Below, in pieces: positions 24,876-32,133 of a DNA stretch of 64,000 nucleotides. Made by a program: the position numbers and the translations under genes. The notes beneath the pieces were generated by a model. That model had not been told where the DNA came from. It searched no databases and saw nothing but the letters and a program-made list of their open reading frames with translations. Source of the stretch: a virus; IMG/VR virus record IMGVR_UViG_3300009285_002342, positions 51,126-115,125 of that record, one strand, 5' to 3'. How positions within the stretch are numbered: position 1 is the stretch's first letter; each line of letters begins with the position of its first letter.

Positions 24876-25109
24876 TTACCTTATCAGATTAATTTCGTTA
24901 TCTTCGGATTGTTCAATATTCAAGATATTTAAAATTTCATCCAAGTCCAATATTTTTCTATCCGTTAGAACGTCAATTAAATTACCAAGAACTTTACAAA
25001 GGTTTTGTTTATCCTCTCCTATAGAATTTTCTACAAAAGTATTTAAACGAGGATAATCGTTCATTAAACCTTCTTTATAGTTGTATTTTTTAATTTCTAA
25101 TGTTGCCAT
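24876..25109 (-). CDS. Small hypothetical protein
   Basis: 77 residues from the ATG at 25109, with GGAG six bases upstream; the earlier in-frame ATG lacks this. Acidic, helical C-terminus (DEILNILNIEQSEDNE). A GCGGTTAACCGC palindrome lies just upstream (25127-25138). Unknown function. Confidence 0.45.
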   Translation of the reverse strand: MATLEIKKYNYKEGLMNDYPRLNTFVENSIGEDKQNLCKVLGNLIDVLTDRKILDLDEILNILNIEQSEDNEINLIR

Positions 25110-25159
25110 AATAAACTCCATGATATGCGGTTAACCGCCACCGCAAGGCCAAAAAGGTT

Positions 25160-25366
25160 TTACATTTCGCAATGATCGGCCAAGGTAGCGACAAGATGAT
25201 CGTAGTCTTTGGATCGGGCTTCGTTAACGACATCATCAACTTCTTTCAAGGTCCATTTTTCTCTCATCGCTTGGCTTACGAAAGCCCCGATTAACGCGAA
25301 GGCATTTCCGTCGAGCCCAACAAGGTTCAATTTTACCTTTTTCTTTTCTTGATTAATTGAATTCAT
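25160..25366 (-). CDS. Conserved small phage protein
   Basis: 68 residues with VKLNLVGLDGNAFALIGAF then a helix SQAMREKWTLKEVDDVV, a pattern shared by small proteins of unknown function in many phages and mobile elements. Overlaps the next gene by four bases. Confidence 0.6.
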   Translation of the reverse strand: MNSINQEKKKVKLNLVGLDGNAFALIGAFVSQAMREKWTLKEVDDVVNEARSKDYDHLVATLADHCEM

Positions 25367-25548
25367 TTTTCCTCCAAAGAAAATTGATTAAGTTTGTCGC
25401 AGACTTTCTTTGCAGATTCATAGGATTCAAACCTTCTGATTCTACCATTTCTAGACCTTAGAATTAATCCGGAACCACTTCCTGATAAATTTTTGAAAAT
25501 AAACCAGTGTCTTTTTTTGCTTCCGTTGCTAACTGGTTCCCATTTCAT
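25363..25548 (-). CDS. Small hypothetical protein
   Basis: 61 residues from the ATG at 25548, with AGGAAG upstream. Basic; an internal FKNLSGSGSGLILRSRNGRI suggests a small beta-fold. Unknown function. Confidence 0.45.
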   Translation of the reverse strand: MKWEPVSNGSKKRHWFIFKNLSGSGSGLILRSRNGRIRRFESYESAKKVCDKLNQFSLEEK

Positions 25549-25561
25549 TTTTCTTCCTTTT

Positions 25562-26545
25562 CTACGCAGCCATTTTGATTGCGGTATCCAGCGCCCGTTT
25601 GTTGAGCGAATATCCATCCGCGAACCATGCGCTGTTCAGCCGGTTATCCGCGTTTTGTCCGCGATGGTACATCAGGAATTCATTGAAGGCATTATATGCT
25701 CCCCACCACGTTCTTGCCTTCGGAAGATCGGAACCGATCCCGTTTTCGAAAAGTTCGATGATTTTGTTTTCGGTAGGTTTCGGCTTTTCTTCTTCCTTCT
25801 TCCCGCCATTCGGCCCACCTTCCGGTCCTTCCAACTTCGGATCGAAAACGATTCGGATATAACGCATAAGATCAGTTTCGTTTACATCACGGGAAGCTAA
25901 GAATCGATATTGTTCTATCGTCGCTTCGAAAGACACCTTAGACAGATTGAGCATATCCCGAAGTGCCACGATGTTTTCGTGAAGTCTCGGTGTATGGATA
26001 ATTCGGATAAGGCGGGAATTTCCGTCTTTTTCCGCTGCCGAAAGGGTATTGTTACATACTACCCGGATAGGCGTAAAACCAAACCGAACAGCCATCGTTC
26101 CGTCATGCGCATTACTCAAAAGAACGTAAGGCCGGATTTCATCGCCTTTCCCGATTTCCGCACTATCGGAATTTATACGGGCTAAGATCCATACCCTACG
26201 CCCGTTTTTCAACGATCCTGCGGTTTCTAGAAGAAGCGATTTGTCTTTGACTAAAGGGGCGAAGATTCCGAAGGCTTCTGCATTTTGAAGCGGCGTCCAA
26301 TTCGCGCCTACGGTCCCTAGAATTTCTTCGGTATCTACGCGCATAATCGCCCTTGGTTCGACTTCTTCGAAAACGTCATTAGGTTTTACCGCATATAGCG
26401 GAAGCGGGATAACTGTCCAGTCCAGATTCGCCTTCGTTAATGCTTCTTCTACGGAAGGGGGATTGTCTAAAACTATCCCTAATCCGTGCCAAGGGGTAGC
26501 GCCTACCGAAAACATATTATCGCGTTCCATAATCATATGTGCCAT
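25562..26545 (-). CDS. DUF932 phage/plasmid-like protein
   Basis: 327 residues. The N-terminal region FSVGATPWHGLGIVLDNPPSVEEAL is the hallmark of DUF932 proteins found in phages and plasmids. IRVVCNNTLSAA and the C-terminal NAFNEFLMYHRGQNADNRLNSAWFADG also fit. The family is often near replication genes but has no settled function. Confidence 0.9.
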   Translation of the reverse strand: MAHMIMERDNMFSVGATPWHGLGIVLDNPPSVEEALTKANLDWTVIPLPLYAVKPNDVFEEVEPRAIMRVDTEEILGTVGANWTPLQNAEAFGIFAPLVKDKSLLLETAGSLKNGRRVWILARINSDSAEIGKGDEIRPYVLLSNAHDGTMAVRFGFTPIRVVCNNTLSAAEKDGNSRLIRIIHTPRLHENIVALRDMLNLSKVSFEATIEQYRFLASRDVNETDLMRYIRIVFDPKLEGPEGGPNGGKKEEEKPKPTENKIIELFENGIGSDLPKARTWWGAYNAFNEFLMYHRGQNADNRLNSAWFADGYSLNKRALDTAIKMAA

Positions 26546-26547
26546 TG

Positions 26548-26775
26548 TTAGTTTCCCTCCTTAATCCTTAGTTTGATTTCGATATGTCCCGGAATATTTC
26601 GTAGGTCGTATCCAATTCCTGCAACTTCTAAAAGAAGAGAAATAAATCCAGCAGGAAGATTGTTGGAAATAAAATGTTCATCATATTCCGGATAACCATA
26701 CATTTCGGCAATTATTGACGCTATCGCGACTTTTCTTGCCCAGAATTTTTCGCCGGTTAGTTCTTCTTTGTTCAT
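26548..26775 (-). CDS. Small hypothetical protein
   Basis: 75 residues, mixed helical sequence (KFWARKVAIASIIAEMYG). The start overlaps the stop of the sigma-like gene and the stop precedes DUF932. Unknown. Confidence 0.45.
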   Translation of the reverse strand: MNKEELTGEKFWARKVAIASIIAEMYGYPEYDEHFISNNLPAGFISLLLEVAGIGYDLRNIPGHIEIKLRIKEGN

Positions 26776-27284
26776 AACTCCTCCTTTATTGCTTCTCGGA
26801 TTTCTTTAAACGATTCCCAACATCGGTTAATATTCCACCCCTCCTTTTTAACCAGATATTTTTGTAGAACATGTTTAGACATCTTCGTACTTCCGTTCCG
26901 CCTCATTTCCCAGATTAACTGCGTAGGCGGATTTATAACATAATTAACCATTTCTTTTGATCTACCGGAAAGCCCATCGACCATCCCTTTTAACGCCGCA
27001 GCCTTTAAGGGGCAACCATCCGGATGCGCTATGGTTTCGATATCGGTATCGCAGAAAACAGCGGAAGGAAAAGATTGAATGAATTTACGGAAATGAAGAT
27101 TAAGGGAATGATAAAAGAAGGTAGAAAATTTTGATTTTGAAGGATCGTATTTTTCTTTAGTTTTAAGAAAACATAAATATCCTTCTGAAATTAATTCGTC
27201 GTAATAATTGTTACCAGAAGACCACGCTCTAGCTCTTGAGCAGACTAAGCTATGGAAATCTTCGTATTTGATTTCTTCCCCCAT
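26772..27284 (-). CDS. Sigma70-region-2-like factor
   Basis: 170 residues. Residues ~25-75 match sigma region 2: YYDELISEGYLCFLKTKEKYDPSKSKFSTFFYHSLNLHFRKFI. No clear region 4 is present; a helical C-terminus could still bind the -35 area. It may be an alternative sigma for late genes, which share a TTATAATTCCC element in front. It is the first gene behind two tandem strong promoters. Confidence 0.7.
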   Translation of the reverse strand: MGEEIKYEDFHSLVCSRARAWSSGNNYYDELISEGYLCFLKTKEKYDPSKSKFSTFFYHSLNLHFRKFIQSFPSAVFCDTDIETIAHPDGCPLKAAALKGMVDGLSGRSKEMVNYVINPPTQLIWEMRRNGSTKMSKHVLQKYLVKKEGWNINRCWESFKEIREAIKEEL

Positions 27285-27337
27285 TCTTCTCCTTTCATAG
27301 AAAAGCGTAAAGGGTTTAAAAATACAGCGTTTTCCTA

Positions 27338-27366
27338 CCTATAACCAAGAAAATAAAGAAAGTCAA
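27338..27366 (-). promoter_or_regulatory. Promoter P2 upstream of the sigma-like gene
   Basis: TTGACT, 17 bases, TATAGG on the minus strand, about 50 bases from the ATG at 27284. Its upstream half nearly repeats the promoter at 22875-22903. Confidence 0.6.
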
Positions 27367-27392
27367 GAAAATAATTTATTTATTTGAAAATC

Positions 27393-27421
27393 TTTATATT
27401 CCTGTTTTTAAAGGAAGTCAA
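27393..27421 (-). promoter_or_regulatory. Promoter P1 upstream of the sigma-like gene
   Basis: TTGACT, exact 17 bases, TATAAA on the minus strand, in tandem with P2. Together they mark the start of the early operon in the 457-base gap 27285-27741. Confidence 0.7.
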
Positions 27422-27495
27422 GAAAATTTTTAAAATATTTTAATTAATAAAAACAGATAGTTATAAAAATACTTCGGTAGAATAACCTAAGCCCC

Positions 27496-27580
27496 TTCCT
27501 AGGCGTTTTCCCTAAAAACCATATAGGGATACGCCTTACGGGTAGATCGTTTAACGTAGGGGATTCTACGAAGACGTAGA
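27496..27580. repeat. Intergenic repeat R3 (inverted orientation)
   Basis: Opposite orientation to R1, R2 and R4; on the minus strand it reads CGTAGAATCCCCTACG then TTAAACGATCTACCCGTA, with a variant interior and an end containing CCTAGG. It lies in the gap upstream of the early promoters. Confidence 0.7.
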
Positions 27581-27616
27581 AGGGGAATAAAGTGAGACAG
27601 GATAGTAACGGGAACA

Positions 27617-27663
27617 GCGGGGATTATCCTTCGGATTATAAACACAAATCCGGCAATCCCCGC
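27617..27663. repeat. Nested inverted repeat in the 27.3-27.7 kb gap
   Basis: GCGGGGATT...AATCCCCGC (9 bp) enclosing CGGATT...AATCCG (6 bp). A strong two-stage hairpin without a T run; it could be a boundary element, RNA structure or protein-binding site. The rest of 27422-27741 shows only repeat R3 and AT-rich sequence. Confidence 0.6.
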
Positions 27664-27741
27664 ATCCTTCTATAACGGTAAATACAGAAGGACGAAAAAG
27701 TTGAAAAAGACATCTTACCATAACAAGCCGAATGCAAGTTA

Positions 27742-28119
27742 TCAGATATTTTTATTACCGCAAAGATCGTTTAGTTTTTTTAATAGATATTCTTTAACTT
27801 CTTCGCTAGGTGGATCTTTTCTAACATATCCATCTTGCGTTTCGTTAAGAATAAAATGTTGAAGTTTACATTCTTTACTTAAATAACAATAAGCAAGAAT
27901 ATATCCAGGCGGAATAACCAACAACATTGCAAATTTAATATCTTCGTTTTGATTCGGGTTTTTAACCGAAACAGATAAAACCGTCCCGTCTGTTTCGGTA
28001 TTAACCATTTCCCATTCAGAAATTACCCTTGGATCTATTTCTGATTCAAAGGTATAAGAATAAGAAGAACCCGTTAGAAACCCAACAAAAAGAATAAGGA
28101 ATAATACGATTTTCTTCAT
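27742..28119 (-). CDS. Secreted hypothetical protein
   Basis: 125 residues from the ATG at 28119, with AGGAG upstream. A clear signal peptide MKKIVLFLILFVGFLTGSSYSY is followed by a soluble domain with beta-type sequence (GTVLSVSVKNPNQNEDIKFAMLLV) and three later Cys. It ends the lysis-region operon. It may act in the periplasm, for example in superinfection control. No family recognised. Confidence 0.6.
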   Translation of the reverse strand: MKKIVLFLILFVGFLTGSSYSYTFESEIDPRVISEWEMVNTETDGTVLSVSVKNPNQNEDIKFAMLLVIPPGYILAYCYLSKECKLQHFILNETQDGYVRKDPPSEEVKEYLLKKLNDLCGNKNI

Positions 28120-28135
28120 CTTTTTTCTCCTCACT

Positions 28136-28792
28136 TTAAAATGGAGGTTCTAATTCCTCCGTTTTAGGTTTTATGGCGCATTCGGCTTGCGCTAATTTAA
28201 GTTTATTTCTTCCTAATGCAGAAACGCCTAAGATCGCACAAGGAACGCTAAAGAGCGCGACTAGAGCGCCGATAATGACAGGAAGTTGAGTTATAAAGGC
28301 TATATCTTTATCGCCTATAGCTTTCATAATAGCGTCACATAAACGCCAAGCCGTAAATCCAAAAGAAGTCCCGGTAATAAACCCGATGTATGGCCGCCAA
28401 GACCACTGCATCCAATGTTCGGACTTTGTTTCTTCCCGCATTGTAGCGTTTACTTCGGAAATCTGTTTGATTGCTTCTTCCGTTGCTAACCTTTCTTTAT
28501 CGACTAACAACCTTTCTTTTTCTATATCCAATTTTGAATGCTCTAATACAAGTTCCTCAATACGGATCTTATATTGAGCGTCTATTTCCTTAGCCTTTAA
28601 AAGTTTTTCGGGGTCTTGAAAGGCGGAAAAGATTTCTTCCGGTAAAGGTTCTGCTTTATCTAAACCTAAAGCCCCGGAAACTATAGAAACCAATCCCTTT
28701 CCCGCCATTCCTCCGGCCGGCCCTAGAAAAAAACTTCCTAAAGTCGGTAATCCTAATTCGAAAGCTTTTTGCCCTAATGATTTCCAGTCCAT
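28136..28792 (-). CDS. Holin of the three-transmembrane (3TM) type
   Basis: 218 residues from the ATG at 28792, with GGAGG four bases upstream. A Gly-rich N-terminal segment (LGSFFLGPAGGMAGKGLV) is followed by a charged coiled coil, then WSWRPYIGFITGTSFGFTAW and a second hydrophobic helix near LPVIIGALVALFSV. This layout matches the 3TM holin family (PF11351 type). It is next to the SleB-type hydrolase gene, so it likely controls lysis timing. Confidence 0.75.
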   Translation of the reverse strand: MDWKSLGQKAFELGLPTLGSFFLGPAGGMAGKGLVSIVSGALGLDKAEPLPEEIFSAFQDPEKLLKAKEIDAQYKIRIEELVLEHSKLDIEKERLLVDKERLATEEAIKQISEVNATMREETKSEHWMQWSWRPYIGFITGTSFGFTAWRLCDAIMKAIGDKDIAFITQLPVIIGALVALFSVPCAILGVSALGRNKLKLAQAECAIKPKTEELEPPF

Positions 28793-29004
28793 TAGTCCTC
28801 CTTCTCCCATCCATGTTCTCCGATTAAAACTAAATCGGAAAATGTCGTAGAAAAATCTTCCGCATCTTTTTTCCTAGCGAAACGTAATGCTTTATATGGA
28901 TCGTTAGCCCATATTATTTCTGCATTTTCTACCGAAACAAATAAAAGTGTAGTCGGATCTTCGTCACTATATCTTTCTACAACCCATCCGAATTCAGTTT
29001 TCAT
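28792..29004 (-). CDS. Conserved small phage protein
   Basis: 70 residues with NAEIIWANDPYKALRFARKKDAEDF, a pattern common to small phage proteins of unknown role. TAATG overlap with the holin start and overlap with the hydrolase stop place it in the lysis cassette. Confidence 0.6.
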   Translation of the reverse strand: MKTEFGWVVERYSDEDPTTLLFVSVENAEIIWANDPYKALRFARKKDAEDFSTTFSDLVLIGEHGWEKED

Positions 29005-29461
29005 CTTTCTCCTTTTTTGTTTTCTTCGGAATTTCTACATCTTTGTCAAGATTATAGAATTTAATCTTTCCGATTTGTTTTACGAAAGTTTCTTCAGTAG
29101 CCCACTTCGGCGCTTTGCCAATTTTATCTAAAGAAATGTCATAATACGAATCAGCGCCGACTACCGGATTTTTTAACGCTCTGTCGAAAGCGCGGCAAGC
29201 TATCGCTAAACACTTCGTCCAAGACTCATCACTGCTTTGCGGCCAAGTTATGAGTTGCGGATCTTTCGGATCGGTAAGGGAAGAAAATTGCCATTTTTTA
29301 AAGACAACGGACATTATATCCTTCCCCCACCATGTCGGGCTATCTACCCGGTTAAGTACGCAATACGCTACAGCCGTTTTTGCTTCATCCGGTTCGCCCC
29401 TAGCCTCTCGCCAAATCGTTAAAGCTAAAAAGGTTTTATCTGCGTGTTCTTGCTGATTCAT
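28994..29461 (-). CDS. SleB-type cell wall hydrolase (endolysin)
   Basis: 155 residues. The N-terminus LALTIWREARGEPDEAKTAV carries the catalytic-Glu-type motif of the SleB / Hydrolase_2 family, and YCVLNRV follows as expected. No signal peptide, so release through the adjacent holin is likely. The C-terminus is a lysine-rich tail. Role: peptidoglycan degradation at lysis. Confidence 0.88.
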   Translation of the reverse strand: MNQQEHADKTFLALTIWREARGEPDEAKTAVAYCVLNRVDSPTWWGKDIMSVVFKKWQFSSLTDPKDPQLITWPQSSDESWTKCLAIACRAFDRALKNPVVGADSYYDISLDKIGKAPKWATEETFVKQIGKIKFYNLDKDVEIPKKTKKEKDEN

Positions 29462-29462
29462 T

Positions 29463-29717
29463 TTAAATCTCCTCTAAGATTGGTATTTGTAAAAATTTGC
29501 TTGCCGTTTTCATTAAAGAAACTCTATCGCTATCTTTCGTCAGTTTTTCGAATCCTTCTCTACACGCGCAACACAATCCATCCGCTTTCGTTCGATTCCA
29601 AGAATTCAAGGAATGCCCACATTTTTTACATTTATTACGAACCTTGTTTTCTCTGAATTGGCCAATATGAATTATCTGTTGACTTTTTATTTTCTGTTTT
29701 AACTCCAATTTTCTCAT
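29463..29717 (-). CDS. Zinc-ribbon protein
   Basis: 84 residues from the ATG at 29717 (GGAG upstream). CKKCGHSLNSW ... CCACREGF gives a zinc ribbon. The upstream in-frame extension overlaps another gene and is unlikely. Unknown role. Confidence 0.5.
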   Translation of the reverse strand: MRKLELKQKIKSQQIIHIGQFRENKVRNKCKKCGHSLNSWNRTKADGLCCACREGFEKLTKDSDRVSLMKTASKFLQIPILEEI

Positions 29718-29886
29718 AATACAACTCCATGCAGTCGCACTGATGAGGTTCTTCAAGATTATAATAAATACATTTTTCTCCAGGTTTCGTATTTCTAGCG
29801 GTAAAACATCGGCAAGCAGACTGCTTAACGAAGTTTGTTTCATTGCATGTATTTATAACTCCGAATTCGCAAAGGGATTCTTTCAT
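29635..29886 (-). CDS. Cys-rich hypothetical protein
   Basis: 83 residues, with AGGAAGGG upstream of the ATG. Cysteines in INTCNET, SACRCFTA, KCIYYN and QCDCMELYY suggest a metal site or Fe-S cluster. It overlaps the next gene in another frame. Confidence 0.5.
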   Translation of the reverse strand: MKESLCEFGVINTCNETNFVKQSACRCFTARNTKPGEKCIYYNLEEPHQCDCMELYYEKIGVKTENKKSTDNSYWPIQRKQGS

Positions 29887-29905
29887 TGATTCCCTTCCTA
29901 TATAA

Positions 29906-30130
29906 TTAAATTCTACCGCGTATCTTCCGGAAAAAATGCCATGGAGAACAATTAAAAATATTACAAGCTTTTTTATTTTCGCAAAGACCCGTTCCTTCTT
30001 TAAAATCTGGGCAAGGTCTTATCGGATCACCGAAAGCAAAAGTTCGCCATTCTTTTTCTTCAAAATTATCCCTGTCTTTTTTATAAATTTCTGCATTTCC
30101 TTCTTTGACTAAGGTAGGCCCAGCGCTCAT
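29906..30130 (-). CDS. Small Cys-containing protein
   Basis: 74 residues with PCPDFKEGTGLCENKKACNIFNC near the C-terminus. Probably a small metal-binding protein. Unknown role. Confidence 0.5.
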   Translation of the reverse strand: MSAGPTLVKEGNAEIYKKDRDNFEEKEWRTFAFGDPIRPCPDFKEGTGLCENKKACNIFNCSPWHFFRKIRGRI

Positions 30131-30155
30131 TTTTTCTTCCTTAATAAAAGAATAT

Positions 30156-30665
30156 TTATTCTTGTTTACCGTCCTTTACCTGTTGGATAAAGGCATTTAT
30201 GCACTCTCTAACTGTCTTCTCAGTTCTATCCCCGTTATGGTCTTTCATATACCTTTGAACGTCCCCCATAAACCCGGAGATTTCCCTTAAAATGATCTGT
30301 TTCTGATCATGTTTTTCGTATAGGTCTGCGACAAGTTTTTCTATTCTTGCCATAGTTTTCTCATTAGATTCCATCTTTTTGTCTATTTCATTAAGCACCT
30401 TATTAGCACATATACCTTGCTTATCTCCGCAGACTGTTAATGAAACAAGAGTTGGAATTACTTTTTCAATAGCCTTGATTTCTATTTTGGCTGTAGATAT
30501 TTGTTTTTGAAGTATTTCATCTGATTCTTTCGAAGATTTCTTATGAGCTTCTAAATCCTCCCTATTTCGTTTTGTTGTTATCTGAGTACCGACGAAAGCC
30601 CCGGTGATTGAAACAAGCGCTGTTGCCGTAAGAAAAATAACCTGGGGGGACATCCAAGCGTCCAT
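30156..30665 (-). CDS. Membrane-anchored coiled-coil protein
   Basis: 169 residues. A single N-terminal membrane helix (VIFLTATALVSITGAFVGTQI) is followed by a long charged coiled coil, with two Cys in VCGDKQGIC. The topology is compatible with an inner-membrane spanin or a second holin-like protein in this lysis region, but no family motif confirms it. Confidence 0.5.
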   Translation of the reverse strand: MDAWMSPQVIFLTATALVSITGAFVGTQITTKRNREDLEAHKKSSKESDEILQKQISTAKIEIKAIEKVIPTLVSLTVCGDKQGICANKVLNEIDKKMESNEKTMARIEKLVADLYEKHDQKQIILREISGFMGDVQRYMKDHNGDRTEKTVRECINAFIQQVKDGKQE

Positions 30666-30666
30666 T

Positions 30667-31419
30667 TTACGCCCTCACTTCCCGAATCCGATATTGAGGA
30701 AATAGTTGAACAAAAGCGGGAGCTGGATAAATAGAACTATTTTGCGGTTCAGAAATACAGATAGTACCGTCCGCTAATACCCAAAGATTCATTGCGTGCG
30801 CAGACATAGGATTGCTATAAATATTAAAATGAGCATCTAAACAGACGGTAGCGTCGCCGCAATACGCTAACCATCCACGGAAAAGTCTTTGCGCAAAATC
30901 GTCGCAATCGACTCGTTCCGGTATATACGGAAGAAAACGTACTGGTGATTTTACGATTATCTTATCTAACATGCTTCTTGAGATTAGTGAATAAGAAGAA
31001 TCGTCCGGAGAAGCCCAAACACAATTCGGTTCTAATGGAATTCCGCATGTAAGAATTTGCGATTGAAGATAGGAATAGGGAACGGTTTTTTCCGTTTCTA
31101 TTTTTATAGCAGGATCAATTATCGCTAAATATTTATCAATATCTACCGGATACCTAGGATCGCTCATCCACGCCAAAAGATTTTCGGGATTATGAATTCC
31201 ATAATAATCCCTTACGAATACAGAAAACGTAATCGGAAAAAGACATTGTCTTAGATCTGTATACCATCTCATCGCATGTAATAATATACGCATCGGCCTT
31301 CTTTCCGGTCTTCCTTCTTCAGCCATCACTTTAAAAACTTGTAAAAGCGAAGCCCCGCCTTCTGCTGTATCCGAAAAACCGGCATTTAGAATCCATTGAT
31401 GCAACGGAGTAATAGCCAT
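30667..31419 (-). CDS. Papain/transglutaminase-like phage protein
   Basis: 250 residues from the ATG at 31419, with GGAGG upstream. VDCDDFAQRLFRGWL near residue 175, then a histidine in SAHAMNLW and the sequence GTICISEPQ, resemble the Cys-His arrangement of papain or transglutaminase-type folds seen in some lectin-associated phage proteins. Function is not established; it may process a surface or tail component. Confidence 0.45.
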   Translation of the reverse strand: MAITPLHQWILNAGFSDTAEGGASLLQVFKVMAEEGRPERRPMRILLHAMRWYTDLRQCLFPITFSVFVRDYYGIHNPENLLAWMSDPRYPVDIDKYLAIIDPAIKIETEKTVPYSYLQSQILTCGIPLEPNCVWASPDDSSYSLISRSMLDKIIVKSPVRFLPYIPERVDCDDFAQRLFRGWLAYCGDATVCLDAHFNIYSNPMSAHAMNLWVLADGTICISEPQNSSIYPAPAFVQLFPQYRIREVRA

Positions 31420-31841
31420 CAGTTTCCTCCGAAATCTACTTGTCTGCAAAGCGCTAATAAGGCTTTGCCGAAAGTTTTTAAAACTTTCTTTGGATCGTTC
31501 ACGTCTACATAAGCATCTATTTGTGCGTAGGTTAGTTTATCTAATTGCCGCCTTATCCTTAGTGCATTTATATACTCTTGTCTTGAAGGTTTAACTGTTT
31601 CGTCGATTTCCGGAAGTTGAACCTGATTCATTTCCGAAGCCTTTTTTGACCATTTTGTTTGTTTTGTTTCCTTGTCGATAATAATTTCGGTTTTGTCTTC
31701 AGTCCAAATTAAATCATAAAGGTTTTCCTTTAATCCGTCAGCTTTCCCGTTAGAACCTCGATAATTTTTTCCTTGCTTTACGCAATCACGAATGAATTGT
31801 AGGATTTCATCGGAACCTTTATTTTTAATTATTAAGTTCAT
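31419..31841 (-). CDS. Hypothetical protein, tail-region
   Basis: 140 residues. The C-terminal half has RRQLDKLTYAQIDAYVDVNDPKKVLKTFGKALLALCR, a helical region found in tail-adjacent phage proteins. It overlaps the next gene at its start and the papain-like gene at its stop. Confidence 0.45.
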   Translation of the reverse strand: MNLIIKNKGSDEILQFIRDCVKQGKNYRGSNGKADGLKENLYDLIWTEDKTEIIIDKETKQTKWSKKASEMNQVQLPEIDETVKPSRQEYINALRIRRQLDKLTYAQIDAYVDVNDPKKVLKTFGKALLALCRQVDFGGN

Positions 31842-32133
31842 TTTTCCATATTCTCATTTGTTTTTCGAAGATTTCAATTTCTTCCCAAAAAGGAATTTGC
31901 CTTTTTGAAGTTTTATCTCCATAATTTTTTATTGCTTCTCGGAAAATAGAAAGACGATTTTTCTTTATCTTCAATTCTTTTGTTAAACCGTATTTTTTAA
32001 TATTATTTTCCAAGCTTTTATAATAGTAATTATATAATTTTTGCGCTTCTATAGTTCTTTTGTGAAAAAACCATTTATCTTCATTGTGAGCGCAAGATAT
32101 AAAAAGAAAGATTATTAGAATGTACCATTTCAT
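31825..32133 (-). CDS. Small lipoprotein
   Basis: 102 residues. MKWYILIIFLFISCAHNEDKW carries a short signal peptide and lipobox (FISC), so residue Cys-15 would be lipidated. The rest is a charged helical domain. A phage-encoded outer lipoprotein next to lysis genes could be an o-spanin or an exclusion protein. Confidence 0.6.
   Translation of the reverse strand: MKWYILIIFLFISCAHNEDKWFFHKRTIEAQKLYNYYYKSLENNIKKYGLTKELKIKKNRLSIFREAIKNYGDKTSKRQIPFWEEIEIFEKQMRIWKNELNN

Noticed and set aside
25127-25138. GCGGTTAACCGC palindrome as an operator
   Set aside because: A single 12-bp palindrome without a second copy or nearby promoter; not enough to call a site.
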